Part shown: piece after piece, positions 34,409-43,323 of the stretch | Numbering within the stretch: the stretch's first letter is position 1 | How the letters are laid out: every line of letters begins with the position of its first letter | Source: Lachnospiraceae bacterium JC7 | GTDB taxonomy: Bacteria > Bacillota > Clostridia > Lachnospirales > Lachnospiraceae | Length of the DNA: 64,000 nucleotides | Reading direction: 5' to 3' | Assembly: GCA_000513555.1 (NCBI GenBank) | Contig: ALYD01000013.1 | Location: 32,726-96,725, forward strand | Translations under genes and position numbers: made by a program | The notes under the pieces: generated by a model | Seen by the model: only the letters and a program-made list of their open reading frames with translations | Database searches by the model: none | What the model was told of the DNA's origin: nothing

Positions 34409-35968
34409 ATGAGTAAAAAGACCGACAGCTTAAATTTCAAACTGCTTATCGTATTTCTGCTGATCACAGTTATCGCAGTATGTACGAGCGGTTATATATC
34501 ATACAGGCAGGAATATAGCCGATATCTGAAAAACTGTCAGGATCAGATTCAGGCTGTTTCCGGCTTTCTATGCATGCTTGTAGAAGACGACTCCGACGAA
34601 TTTCCGTTTTTCAAAGATTATCTTATAGATCACAGAGACGAGCTTTATCTCCCCATCGACTTCGGCACCGACTGTTCGGATGCTGAATACTACTTTCACA
34701 CTCTCATGGATAAAAAATTTCCGGATCAGGAGTTCGGAAAAGATTACAGCTATGAGGATTTCGATAAAGAAACCAGTGAAGCCTGCACCATATATAACTA
34801 TCTCTATTGGACTGATATATTCTGGAAGGCTGAGAAAACTCTGAACGTTCCCTACACCATGCTCCTGATACCTAAAGGCGACGGATCCGATGAAGTGTAT
34901 TACATTATAGACTCCGACAGGAGACCTTATGTTAATGATCCTTCACGCATGCGCATCTGCGATCTTGCGGACATGCCTCGTGAAGGTCACGAAAAGTTCT
35001 GGAAAACCTGGGAAACCGGTGAGCAACAAAGCGGCTTTGATGAATCAGATAATTATTACGGGCGAACATATGCCTTCTACACCCCGTTTTACATGAATGG
35101 TGAGCTTGTTGGTATAGTCGGAGCAGAGACATTTACAGAAACGATCAACAAAGAGCTTCTGAAAAATGCTCTCGTGGAAATGGCCATGATCGCAGTGATA
35201 GTATTTATCGCCATGGACATTCTGCTCATATTCATTAACGAGATATGCCTGAAAAAGCTGTCACAGCTGCAGGCTGATGTTCAAAAATATACCGACAACA
35301 AAGATCCTTCCATTGCAGACGTTATCATAAATAATGCCAAAGGCCGGAACGAAGTCACCGCTCTGGCCCTGCAGCTGGCATCCATGATGAAAAGTATTCA
35401 TGAGTACACCACTACTCTGAATCATACCATCCAGGAGCTGAAAACTACCCAGGCAAAAAATGCGGAGCTTAGTATCCAGGCGGACCGTGATACACTGACC
35501 GGTATCCGAAACAGAAATGCTTACGAAAAAGAAGTGCAGCTCATAGAACTGCACATGGACGATGATGATGGCTGCAGATTCGGAATCGCCATGATAGACC
35601 TGAATTATCTCAAAAAGATAAATGACACTTACGGGCACGAAAAGGGCAACATCGCCATTAAGAAACTGTGCCGGCTGGTCTGTGTAACTTTCGCTCATTC
35701 CCCCGTATTCAGAATAGGCGGTGACGAATTCGTAGTTATCCTGAAAAACAGCGATTATGATGGAGCCGAAGCCCTGATAGAAAAGTTCCGTGATACCATA
35801 AGTGAACTTTCATCCGATGAAGCTCTGGAGCCATGGGAGCGTGTTTCTGCCGCCGTAGGCTGGACCATGTTCGACCCTTACAATGACAGTAGTGTAGAGA
35901 ATGTTTTCAAACGTGCCGACAGTCTGATGTACGAGAACAAGAAGGCCATGAAAGCAAACAGGGAATGA
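34409..35968 (+). CDS. membrane-bound diguanylate cyclase (GGDEF)
   Basis: 519 residues. A membrane helix at ~10-30, an extracellular sensor (~31-250, Cache-like), a second helix at ~258-280, a coiled linker and a C-terminal GGDEF domain. The active-site loop RIGGDEFVV (GGDEF at 437-441) is intact, so synthesis of c-di-GMP from GTP is expected. The RxxD inhibitory site that usually lies nine residues earlier is absent (FAHS is found there), so product feedback by that route is not expected. Stands alone between terminators; its signal is unknown. Confidence 0.9.
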   Translation: MSKKTDSLNFKLLIVFLLITVIAVCTSGYISYRQEYSRYLKNCQDQIQAVSGFLCMLVEDDSDEFPFFKDYLIDHRDELYLPIDFGTDCSDAEYYFHTLMDKKFPDQEFGKDYSYEDFDKETSEACTIYNYLYWTDIFWKAEKTLNVPYTMLLIPKGDGSDEVYYIIDSDRRPYVNDPSRMRICDLADMPREGHEKFWKTWETGEQQSGFDESDNYYGRTYAFYTPFYMNGELVGIVGAETFTETINKELLKNALVEMAMIAVIVFIAMDILLIFINEICLKKLSQLQADVQKYTDNKDPSIADVIINNAKGRNEVTALALQLASMMKSIHEYTTTLNHTIQELKTTQAKNAELSIQADRDTLTGIRNRNAYEKEVQLIELHMDDDDGCRFGIAMIDLNYLKKINDTYGHEKGNIAIKKLCRLVCVTFAHSPVFRIGGDEFVVILKNSDYDGAEALIEKFRDTISELSSDEALEPWERVSAAVGWTMFDPYNDSSVENVFKRADSLMYENKKAMKANRE

Positions 35969-36010
35969 ATATAAAACTGCACTGGATTTTCTGTTTTTCA
36001 GTAATTTATA

Positions 36011-36040
36011 AAGAGAGTTCACTTTCATGAACTCTCTTTT
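36011..36040. terminator. terminator between the cyclase and wall-binding protein genes
   Basis: 11-bp stem AAGAGAGTTCA (36011-36021) with TGAACTCTCTT (36028-36038), followed by TTTT; serves the plus-strand cyclase and possibly the convergent gene. Confidence 0.85.
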
Positions 36041-36096
36041 TGATATATCCATATTCGATGGAAGATAATATCTCAGGCGGTATGGATTAAATATCC

Positions 36097-36642
36097 CTAT
36101 GTGCTTTTCTTATAGAAGTCTGCACCATCTCCGAATTCAATAAAAAGTCCGCTGCTGTCCAGATGGTAATATTCAAAATCCGTCCATCCGCTGTAGGTTC
36201 CATCCTTCAGCTTTTTCAAAGACACTTTATTATATGCATTTTCCGCAGTAAAGCTTCCGTCCTGATTTATAGATACAGTCACAGGTGCGACTCCACTTCG
36301 TATATTTGGCTGCATTCCCACAGTCTTCGTATAAGAATACTCATAGATACCTTCCAGCGGGGAAGTGATCTGCCCTGTTCTTGCCGGTTGCCCGTCCCAT
36401 GCTCCATCATCACCAACATAATATCCATCCGGGGTCCAGGAGTTCGTAAGCATCACTCCGTTTTCTCCAAGATAGTAATTTCCTACCCATTGATTGCTTA
36501 CCGCTACTCCGTCATCCCCAAGATAGTACCAGTCTTCTTTGATCATGACCCATCTTCCTGCAAAAGCTGTCATTGCTGTCAAAACAGCGATCACCGACAT
36601 TAACGCTAAGCCAACCGAAAATCTCACAGCATTTCTTTTCAT
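36097..36642 (-). CDS. small secreted cell-wall-binding-repeat protein
   Basis: 181 residues from ATG 36642 (AAGGAGG at 6 bases). Signal peptide ~1-29 ending TAFA. Residues ~30-85 hold wall-binding repeats (EDWYYLGDDGVAVSNQWV, NYYLGENGVMLTNSWT, GYYVGDDGAW), and the last ~90 residues form a small beta-rich domain with no recognised family (GVAPVTVSINQDGSFTAE). The repeats are closest in style to those in the 16512 and 29596 proteins, so the three probably share an envelope ligand. Confidence 0.78.
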   Translation of the reverse strand: MKRNAVRFSVGLALMSVIAVLTAMTAFAGRWVMIKEDWYYLGDDGVAVSNQWVGNYYLGENGVMLTNSWTPDGYYVGDDGAWDGQPARTGQITSPLEGIYEYSYTKTVGMQPNIRSGVAPVTVSINQDGSFTAENAYNKVSLKKLKDGTYSGWTDFEYYHLDSSGLFIEFGDGADFYKKST

Positions 36643-36684
36643 GCCAAACCTCCTTACACACCTGTGTTTGTATGTCATCCTATT

Positions 36685-36906
36685 TTATAATCTGCTACCG
36701 CTGGCGGTTTTACAATATTTCTGTTCATGACAGAATATCCTCTTTGTGATACTTAGCTGCCCGATAAGAAATAACGCAGTATATCTGGTCACCCATCCTC
36801 CTATGACACCGTAGTAGCTCATAACAAGTGCAGGAATGAGGAAGACCAGAATTCCTACGAATCTCCATTTCGGTCGAATATCCGCATAAGCAAGAATAGC
36901 GCTCCT
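36685..36906 (-). pseudogene. remnant of an NSS-family sodium symporter
   Basis: In one minus-strand frame, residues IRPKWRFVGILVFLIPALVM followed by SYYGVIGGWV read as the conserved spans 2-3 region of neurotransmitter:sodium symporters (SNF family). The frame is stopped by TAG two codons upstream of this fragment and diverges from the family soon after GGWV, ending at a TAA near 36685. Only ~60 of the usual ~450 codons remain. A 73-codon frame on the same strand at 36725-36946 is out of register with this match and is considered a shadow. Confidence 0.65.
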
Positions 36907-37067
36907 TCCCTAAAGAATCTCTAAAAAAATTTCGACAAAACTTCATACATGTATAAGAGAGGGAGCCTTCCGGTTTTTATAATTCATATTATTCTTTCAG
37001 TCTCATTACAGCTTCGTGTCATATAGTATAGCCATCCTAAGTAAACAAAAAACGAGGTGAATAAAAA

Positions 37068-37628
37068 ATGAAAAAGAATAATTTAACAAACAAAATAGCA
37101 ATTTTAGGTATTTGTGCACTTCTCGGAGTCGCTTCCGTAGGTGCCATCTCATCTCTTGCAGATGAGACAACAACCACTACAGAGACAGGTATGCCTCCTA
37201 TGAACAATGGCATGTATATGGGTAAGATCACTGCTATCGAGAGCGGCTCAATCACCATTGAGACTATGGGCGGCGGACACGGTGGACACGGCGGTCATGG
37301 CGGACAGGGAAATCAGGACGGAACTATCCCGACAAATGCCTCCGGTGAGTTAGAAACTCCTCCTGAGCTTCCAACAAATGCATCAGGCGAGACAGAGACT
37401 CCTCCTGAGCTCCCAACTAACGCATCAGGCGAGGTAGAGACTCCTCCTGCTGACGGCAATGGTCAGGGCGGCCAGATGGGCGCCACAACCATGACCTTCA
37501 CAGTAGACAGCTCTCTCACAAGCAGCTTCTCTGTAGGTGACATGGTTGAGATCACTGCTGCAGACGGCGTCAATGCCACAGCAGTAACTGCAGCACAGGC
37601 ACCACAGGATCAGACTTCAGCATCTTAA
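37068..37628 (+). CDS. secreted protein with histidine-glycine tract and 14-residue tandem repeats
   Basis: 186 residues. Signal peptide ~1-31 (AILGICALLGVASVGAISSLA). A histidine-rich tract GGGHGGHGGHGGQGN at ~74 onward could bind transition metals. Three perfect-length 42-base repeats (37329-37370, 37371-37412, 37413-37454) encode PTNASGE-x-ETPPEL units. The flanks (MYMGKITAIESGSITIE and TMTFTVDSSLTSSFSVGDMVEITA) look like one small beta-barrel domain (DUF5666-like) split by the insertion. GAGGTGA precedes the ATG. Function unknown; envelope metal handling is a guess. Confidence 0.65.
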   Translation: MKKNNLTNKIAILGICALLGVASVGAISSLADETTTTTETGMPPMNNGMYMGKITAIESGSITIETMGGGHGGHGGHGGQGNQDGTIPTNASGELETPPELPTNASGETETPPELPTNASGEVETPPADGNGQGGQMGATTMTFTVDSSLTSSFSVGDMVEITAADGVNATAVTAAQAPQDQTSAS

Positions 37629-37955
37629 TTCTTACTGTATCATCACTTATGATGATCGGGACAACAGAAAGTTTTACATGATGAATTACACGACATAAGT
37701 ATCCCGAGATTTACTTTGTATGTTCTCCGGGTACCTGTGCCTATTCGGAGGGACGTACTCCGCGATACATTTCATTTAGTACCGCAGAGCCGTCCCTCCG
37801 CTTATGATATATTTCCTATAAGCAAGATCAGATCATTACGAATATATAAATTCGAATTAATACAATAAAATAAACTGCCGATAAAAAAGATAACGCATTA
37901 TAGCGGGTGCTTTCTTTTGCAATAGTACTTTTTATAGAAAGGAGATCTGTCAAAT
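37629..37955. other. spacer with long imperfect hairpin before the RiPP locus
   Basis: No gene seen. Arms CGGAGGGACG (37746-37755) and CGTCCCTCCG (37791-37800) are perfectly complementary, with further inner pairing CTCCGCG/CGCAGAG. No T-run follows, so it is not a normal terminator. The same decamer with TA next to it occurs in the cyuA intercistronic structure at 5352-5363. The region after it is AT-rich and should hold the RiPP promoter. Confidence 0.45.
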
Positions 37956-38186
37956 ATGGATATCAATGGCTTTGATTTAAATAAATTAAGTCCTGAGCTT
38001 AAAGAAAAACTATCAAAGTGCAGGAGCAAGGAGGAGGTCTTAGATCTTATAAAGACCTCCGGTATAGAACTGACCGATGAGCAGTTGGATCTGTTGTCAG
38101 GCGGCAAAGAAAAAGAATATGGTAGCTATCAGTGTGATGTGTTCGGCTGCACAGAAGTTTATGAATCTACGATAGGTTGCGGTTAA
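37956..38186 (+). CDS. RiPP precursor with Nif11-type leader and three-cysteine core
   Basis: 76-residue precursor of a ribosomally made, modified peptide. Residues 1-50 form a helical Nif11-like leader (LSPELKEKLSKCRSKEEVLD, then IELTDEQLDLLSGG) ending in a double-glycine site at 49-50, where export peptidases usually cut. The 26-residue core begins at K51 and contains cysteines 60, 65 and 75, tyrosines 55, 58 and 69, and ends CG. AAGGAG lies upstream, at slightly long spacing. The next two genes are an unrecognised protein and a radical SAM/SPASM enzyme, the expected maturation partners. No transporter is adjacent. Confidence 0.82.
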   Translation: MDINGFDLNKLSPELKEKLSKCRSKEEVLDLIKTSGIELTDEQLDLLSGGKEKEYGSYQCDVFGCTEVYESTIGCG

Positions 38187-38248
38187 GTGAAGCTGTTCCT
38201 GGGGTAAAATTCCAGTACTGAGATTTATTTCGATTAAACAAAGTATTT

Positions 38249-39235
38249 ATGCAAAGAGATGAATTAATTAATATTTTCAGACTTCTTATCTCCATTGTTT
38301 CCGGTGAAGGGCGTGGAGAGGCTCTTTTTGGTTCAGAAATTTCCATGGTGGAGGCTGCCTTTGACCGTGCATTAAGCGGATGGACCTTTCCTATGGTATA
38401 TCTGGAATTCCCCCTTATGGGCAAACCCTGTTGTGATCTGGGGGCAGGCTATGGTGAGGAGCTATTCAGATACGGAACCCTTCCGGATGCTCAGGCTTTC
38501 GGCTATAGAAAAGCCCTTGATTACTTCGCCACAATTTCAGGGAAGAAAGCGGCTTTTGGATACTCAATGGATCTGAGCCGGGGAGATACTGAACGGGCAG
38601 GCCTCTATCTTCAACATTGCGGGAATTATGATCTCATAGGGCCATTTCTCAGCGCCTGCGGCGAAGAAGCGAGGATCCCGCATTATATGACTGTCAGTGA
38701 ACGTTTGGGAAAGTCCTGGCAGAGTGATTACATTGCTTTTTTTCCCGGGCGCCCTGGAACACCGACCCGTCTCGGTGGCTATGCATTTGGAAGTGATGAT
38801 TTAAGAGAGCTCTTTAATCTGGCAGGTTTTACAGCATGGGAGACTGACATGATCGAACTATGCCGGGAACTAAGTACTTTGTGTAAGCCGGCGGACTATC
38901 AGTTCGACATACTTTCAGACGGCACACTATCAGATGATTTCGGAATTGCTTTCTCTTTCGGCTCGCAAACACGCCCGAAGATCGTAGCGGGGTCTCTCAG
39001 ATCGGGCCCGGGGGCGAAGCTTATGAAAAAACTTCAGGAAATCCGGCTTATAGATGATCGCTGGAAGATGCTCCCTGATGCGGTGTTTGCCCGTGCGTTG
39101 CCATTTAAAGCTGATGATGGAAGCGAGAAGCTTATAGCTTTGGCCGTATTGTTGAATATGGTAAAAATAAAATTCAAGGCAGGAATTCCACGAAGTGTCA
39201 AATTTTATATCGCTCTCGAGGCTTCTGAGCTTTAA
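38249..39235 (+). CDS. unrecognised 328-residue protein in the RiPP locus
   Basis: Soluble, no signal peptide or membrane spans. No family recognised. Notable blocks are LSGWTFPMVYLEFPLMGKPC near residue 45, IAFFPGRPGTPTRLGGYAFG near 170 and DYQFDILSDGTLSDDFGIAF near 215, the last with an alternating pattern suggesting beta strands. No nucleotide-binding or metal-binding signature is obvious. Lying between the precursor (62 bases upstream) and the radical SAM gene, it is probably a second tailoring enzyme or a peptide-recognition partner. The start has no strong ribosome site, so the first codons are uncertain. Confidence 0.6.
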   Translation: MQRDELINIFRLLISIVSGEGRGEALFGSEISMVEAAFDRALSGWTFPMVYLEFPLMGKPCCDLGAGYGEELFRYGTLPDAQAFGYRKALDYFATISGKKAAFGYSMDLSRGDTERAGLYLQHCGNYDLIGPFLSACGEEARIPHYMTVSERLGKSWQSDYIAFFPGRPGTPTRLGGYAFGSDDLRELFNLAGFTAWETDMIELCRELSTLCKPADYQFDILSDGTLSDDFGIAFSFGSQTRPKIVAGSLRSGPGAKLMKKLQEIRLIDDRWKMLPDAVFARALPFKADDGSEKLIALAVLLNMVKIKFKAGIPRSVKFYIALEASEL

Positions 39236-39345
39236 TCTCTAAAACTTAGTGAACCTTATCATGAAGAATGGCCTGGCGCTTGCGATTAAGTTGATCTGTT
39301 CATGCTCTGAATTGAACACATTTCTGACTGTATGTTGCGGAAAGG

Positions 39346-40686
39346 ATGGCTATGGAAAACACAAATTCCCAAAGGACTGCGGGAGAAGCCGGCTGGCGTC
39401 TCTCTCGCTATAATCTGAGCATGCAGGCTCCGGAAGGTGATGGTTATCTGATAGCAAATCTCTTAAGCGGCAGCTGTAGGATATATAACCTTGCGGAGTG
39501 TTATCTGCTTTCGATATTTGCAAGCCTGGATGAACACCATCCAATTATTTCAGATTTTGCGAAGGCAGGCCTGATAGTAAATTTTGATGAACTTGCCGCA
39601 ATTGAAGCCAGAAGTCGTGCGATCACCGGATTTTCGAACAGCCTGAGTTTAACTATTTGTCCGACCATGGGTTGTAATTTTGACTGTCCCTATTGTTTTG
39701 AAAATCATGGTCATGGAAAAATGAGCAGGAAGACTCAGGATGAGATCGTAGATCTGGCTCGTCGTATGCTTGAGCAAAGCCGTGTAGAACGTTTTTTTGT
39801 TTCATGGTTCGGCGGAGAGCCTCTTCTGGTTCCGGAGATAATTGAGAGCCTGTCTGAACGATTTATGTCTTTGGCTGAAGAACTTAAAGTGGAGTATACA
39901 GCAAGGATATTAACAAATGGTTATTTTCTGTCTAAAGCTAATATAGCCATGTTAAACCGTGTAAAAGTAAACCGTGCTTCCATAACCTTGGACGGGATAG
40001 GCTCCGTACACGATAGAACCAGGCACCTGGTGAATGGTGAAGGAACTTTCGGTGTCATCACTGAAAATCTTCATAATCCTATACCTTTTTCTGTCTCCAT
40101 AAGACACAATGTCAGCGCTGAAAATGCAGAGGATTACGAAAGATTCAGGTTATTTTTGGAAAAGCTTGCTGCTGAGACAGGCAATAACCTGATATTTACA
40201 CCGGCACTTGTAAAGGATAATCCTGCATCAAAGAAGAGAGGAGCATGTTTTCGTCCGCTCCTTGATGAGAGGGCTGCCCATATAGAAGCTCTCAAGTACT
40301 CGGCAAGAATGACCAGTTTTGTCTACTGCGGAGCACCGAAGATCTGGGATCTCGGCATCGATGATAAAGGCAGACTCTATAAATGCTGGGAAGTGATGAC
40401 TATGCCGGAGTTCAGTTTTGGTACGGTCAGCCGCTGGGATCCTGCAAATCCCATTTATACCGCTGACAGACCTGATCTTTTCACCAGTTTTATAAATGGT
40501 TCACTTCCGCTGGAAAACGATGAGTGCCGTGCCTGTATATGGCTGCCTCATTGTCTTGGCGGCTGTCCCTATGAGCGTCTTTATTCTCACGTCAGATGTC
40601 CCTTATACAAAGATGATCCTGAAAGATTTCTCCGTACATATTGGAACAGATGGCACATTAAGACATCAGATAAAACTGCAAAATAG
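39346..40686 (+). CDS. radical SAM/SPASM peptide maturase
   Basis: 446 residues. An N-terminal ~100-residue part without cysteines (leader-recognition-like) precedes the radical SAM core: CNFDCPYC (cysteines 110, 114, 117) binds the SAM-cleaving 4Fe-4S cluster, and WFGGEPLL is the usual GGE motif. The C-terminal SPASM region carries extra cysteines (CGAPKIWDLGIDDKGRLYKC, then CRACIWLPHCLGGCPYE) for auxiliary clusters. Enzymes of this kind make thioether or carbon-carbon crosslinks in RiPP precursors. With the three-cysteine Nif11-leader peptide upstream, thioether formation is the leading guess. The ATG at 39352 is an alternative start with better spacing to AAAGG. Confidence 0.88.
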   Translation: MAMENTNSQRTAGEAGWRLSRYNLSMQAPEGDGYLIANLLSGSCRIYNLAECYLLSIFASLDEHHPIISDFAKAGLIVNFDELAAIEARSRAITGFSNSLSLTICPTMGCNFDCPYCFENHGHGKMSRKTQDEIVDLARRMLEQSRVERFFVSWFGGEPLLVPEIIESLSERFMSLAEELKVEYTARILTNGYFLSKANIAMLNRVKVNRASITLDGIGSVHDRTRHLVNGEGTFGVITENLHNPIPFSVSIRHNVSAENAEDYERFRLFLEKLAAETGNNLIFTPALVKDNPASKKRGACFRPLLDERAAHIEALKYSARMTSFVYCGAPKIWDLGIDDKGRLYKCWEVMTMPEFSFGTVSRWDPANPIYTADRPDLFTSFINGSLPLENDECRACIWLPHCLGGCPYERLYSHVRCPLYKDDPERFLRTYWNRWHIKTSDKTAK

Positions 40687-40730
40687 ATATAAACAGCCGG
40701 TATTATGAACACATTTAATTTCTATCAGAA

Positions 40731-40777
40731 AAAAGGGTCCAAATATCTCACAAATCATCGAGATATTTGGACCTTTT
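40731..40777. terminator. bidirectional terminator after the RiPP locus
   Basis: 14-bp perfect stem (40736-40749 with 40760-40773), flanked by AAAA and TTTT; shared by the radical SAM gene (plus) and the GH31 gene (minus). Confidence 0.88.
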
Positions 40778-40789
40778 CCTGTTTTTCTT

Positions 40790-43303
40790 TTATTCGTCTT
40801 CGGTCATTCCTATGAGGTCGAACTTCTCCCTGGAGATAACTACCTCAAAGTCATCTTTCTTTGGTACAGGAAACTTAACCCAGATGGTACGGTCTGACAT
40901 ATTGTAGTACCAGCCGGACTCTGCTTCATCAAAGGCATCCCTGATGATGAAACGTGGAATCTGCTCTCCGTCGAGAGTAGCCCAGTATGCGCCCTTTTCC
41001 TTGCTGACAAGCTTTATCATCATGGTATCAAGAGTTGAAGGATACTCTCCCTCTTTCCTGAAGCGGATCTTCGTTCTGTCTCCTGCCTTCACTGTGATTT
41101 CGGTCTTTGCAAAGATCCCCTTTTCGAAATCCTCTGTATGTCCGTCATCATCGTAAAGTGTGAATGCGGCATCAGCCTCTCCGCCAACAAATATGTCGAG
41201 GTGCTTCATGGTATCTCTCAGGATATGCTTAACATCCTCAGTTGTTGTGAAGATTCCGTTTCCTCTCAGGAACATCGGAATGGATGATGCATCAACAGGA
41301 ATTTCTATTTCCTGTCCGCCCTCATAAGCCTTGAGGTTGTCGTTCATGTCATACCATGTAGAGCCCTTTGGAAGGTAGAGCTTTCTGGTTACTGCGCCCT
41401 TTTCGAGAACATTGGCAACAAGAATACTGCTGCCGTACATGAAGCTCAGGCTCTCGTCCGTGTAGCAGCGCTTATCCTCAGGGAACTCAAGGAACAGCGG
41501 TCTCATCACAGGCATTCCTGTCTCATGGGCCTCAGCCATAAGTGAGTAAAGATACGGGAACATCCTGTAACGAAGATGGTAAGCCGCTCTCACATAAGGA
41601 ATGTTTTCCTCATACATCCATGGCTGGGTCACGGTGTTGTCATTGTTTGCAGAGTTGATCGTAAATCTCGGCTGGAAGATTCCGTTCTGAATCCAGCGGA
41701 GAAGCAGCTCACTATCAGGAGCCGGGCCTGCGAAACCTCCTATGTCACAGCCCATGTTAGCGCAACCGGAAAGTCCCATACCCATGATTGTGGCAACATT
41801 GAACTTGAGAGTGCGCCAGTCTGTCAGATTGTCTCCGCCCCAGACCTGAGCATAACGCTGTATGCCGGCATATCCCGCACGGTTTATGATATACGGCCTC
41901 TCACCGGGATAAACGTCCTTAATAGCCTGCTTTCCAAGGAAAGCCATAAGATTCGCATGAAGGATCTTCAGCTCTGCCATGGTGCCACCGAGGCCCTCTC
42001 TGTCGCAGTAAGCATCTCTGTCTTCGGCACCATCCATCTCACAGTTGTCATTCCAGACCGTCTTGGTGCCTTTTTTAAGAATGTTTTCCTCTAGCAGCTT
42101 CTTCCATGCATTACGTCCCTGAACACTTGTAAAGTCGATGAAACGGCCTTCACCACCCCACCAGCGACCGTAATAGTCAGCCTTTCCGTCGGGAGTCTTG
42201 ATGAAAGCATTCTCCTTCTCGAAGTACTCGATGTAAGGATGATGCTTAAGTATTCCCGGCTTCAGATTAGGGATTACATTGATACCACGGCGGTTCATCT
42301 CTTCGAAGAACTTCTCCGGCTGAGGGAATCTTCTCCTGTTCCAGTTGAAAACATATCTCAGATTGTCCTCTTCGCCACTTGAATAACCGCTGGCCAGCCA
42401 GAAGTTGTCGATAGGGATATCTTCCTTCTCATGCTTGTCGATGACCTTGTATATCTCCTGATCACAGTCCTTCTCCAGCTCCGCATAGTACATGGTGGAA
42501 GCGCAGTAACCCAGGGACTGCTTGGTAGGCATAGCCATACGGCCTGTGAGCCTGGTGTAGAGGTCCAGTACATTAGCCATATCAGGACCGTTCATGAGAA
42601 AGAGGTCAATGTCTCCGCCGTCAGTCTGGTAATAGCTGTAACGGTCCCAATAACCGGAGATCTCCTCTCCCATATCGAAGAGACAGTCATAAGAATTATG
42701 ATAGAAAAGACCGAGAGCATGAAGATCGTCCTCGTTCACTCTGATGTAGAACGGGATGTGCTTGTACATGGGATCGCCCTTCTCCGGGTCATGACCGATA
42801 GCATCCTTCGGTGACATTCTGAGACGTCTTCCCTTCTTGTCGAGGTAGCCTGTCTTCTCACCGAAACCGTAGAAGTGATCCTTCTCTCTGTCCATCTTGT
42901 TGTAGTGATAAAGTCTTCCAAGCTGATCCTTCTCAAAGGCTCTCTCCGCAAGATCTGAGTAGATCAGCTTTCCATCTCTTGTGTAGAGACGGAAAGAGAA
43001 GGGTTTCTTAAGGAGATGAAGCTCAAGAGTCTCTGTTTTGAAAACAAGCTCCTTTTCCTTTTCCTCACAGGGAACATCAAGAGCCGTTATTCTCTTTCTC
43101 TCCCCGGATAGGAGCTCATCCATGGCATCCTCCCAGGCAGTAGTTACAAGTGTATAGGATCTCTCAGGGAACTGACGGTCAAAAGAAACTCTGATTCTGA
43201 TGAGATCCGAAGTCATAAAAACGAGCATTACATCCGCTGCATCACCGTGGATGACATAGCCGTTTTCTGTTTTTTCTATTGATTCAAATTGTTTTAAAAG
43301 CAT
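40790..43303 (-). CDS. GH31 alpha-glycosidase (first of tandem pair)
   Basis: 837-residue cytoplasmic glycoside hydrolase family 31 enzyme, retaining mechanism. The nucleophile is aspartate 419 in VWNDNCEMD, the position of WxDMNE in classical alpha-glucosidases; the acid/base is aspartate 491 in WGGDNLTDW. The N-terminal beta-sandwich (~1-240) and C-terminal beta domains (~600-837) are complete. WNDNCE rather than KTDFGE argues against a YicI-type alpha-xylosidase. It starts 20 bases after the other GH31 gene. No signal peptide, so it acts on imported sugars. Substrate is most likely an alpha-glucoside. Confidence 0.88.
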   Translation of the reverse strand: MLLKQFESIEKTENGYVIHGDAADVMLVFMTSDLIRIRVSFDRQFPERSYTLVTTAWEDAMDELLSGERKRITALDVPCEEKEKELVFKTETLELHLLKKPFSFRLYTRDGKLIYSDLAERAFEKDQLGRLYHYNKMDREKDHFYGFGEKTGYLDKKGRRLRMSPKDAIGHDPEKGDPMYKHIPFYIRVNEDDLHALGLFYHNSYDCLFDMGEEISGYWDRYSYYQTDGGDIDLFLMNGPDMANVLDLYTRLTGRMAMPTKQSLGYCASTMYYAELEKDCDQEIYKVIDKHEKEDIPIDNFWLASGYSSGEEDNLRYVFNWNRRRFPQPEKFFEEMNRRGINVIPNLKPGILKHHPYIEYFEKENAFIKTPDGKADYYGRWWGGEGRFIDFTSVQGRNAWKKLLEENILKKGTKTVWNDNCEMDGAEDRDAYCDREGLGGTMAELKILHANLMAFLGKQAIKDVYPGERPYIINRAGYAGIQRYAQVWGGDNLTDWRTLKFNVATIMGMGLSGCANMGCDIGGFAGPAPDSELLLRWIQNGIFQPRFTINSANNDNTVTQPWMYEENIPYVRAAYHLRYRMFPYLYSLMAEAHETGMPVMRPLFLEFPEDKRCYTDESLSFMYGSSILVANVLEKGAVTRKLYLPKGSTWYDMNDNLKAYEGGQEIEIPVDASSIPMFLRGNGIFTTTEDVKHILRDTMKHLDIFVGGEADAAFTLYDDDGHTEDFEKGIFAKTEITVKAGDRTKIRFRKEGEYPSTLDTMMIKLVSKEKGAYWATLDGEQIPRFIIRDAFDEAESGWYYNMSDRTIWVKFPVPKKDDFEVVISREKFDLIGMTEDE

Positions 43304-43323
43304 TATGTTTCTCTCCGGTTTCT

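Noticed and set aside
36725..36946. 73-codon minus-strand frame as a gene
   Set aside because: Cysteine- and arginine-rich translation without ribosome site; it overlaps, in another frame, the recognisable symporter remnant.
37746..37800. Intrinsic terminator of the 37068 gene
   Set aside because: Strong pairing but no T-run on either side, and it lies more than 100 bases after the stop codon.
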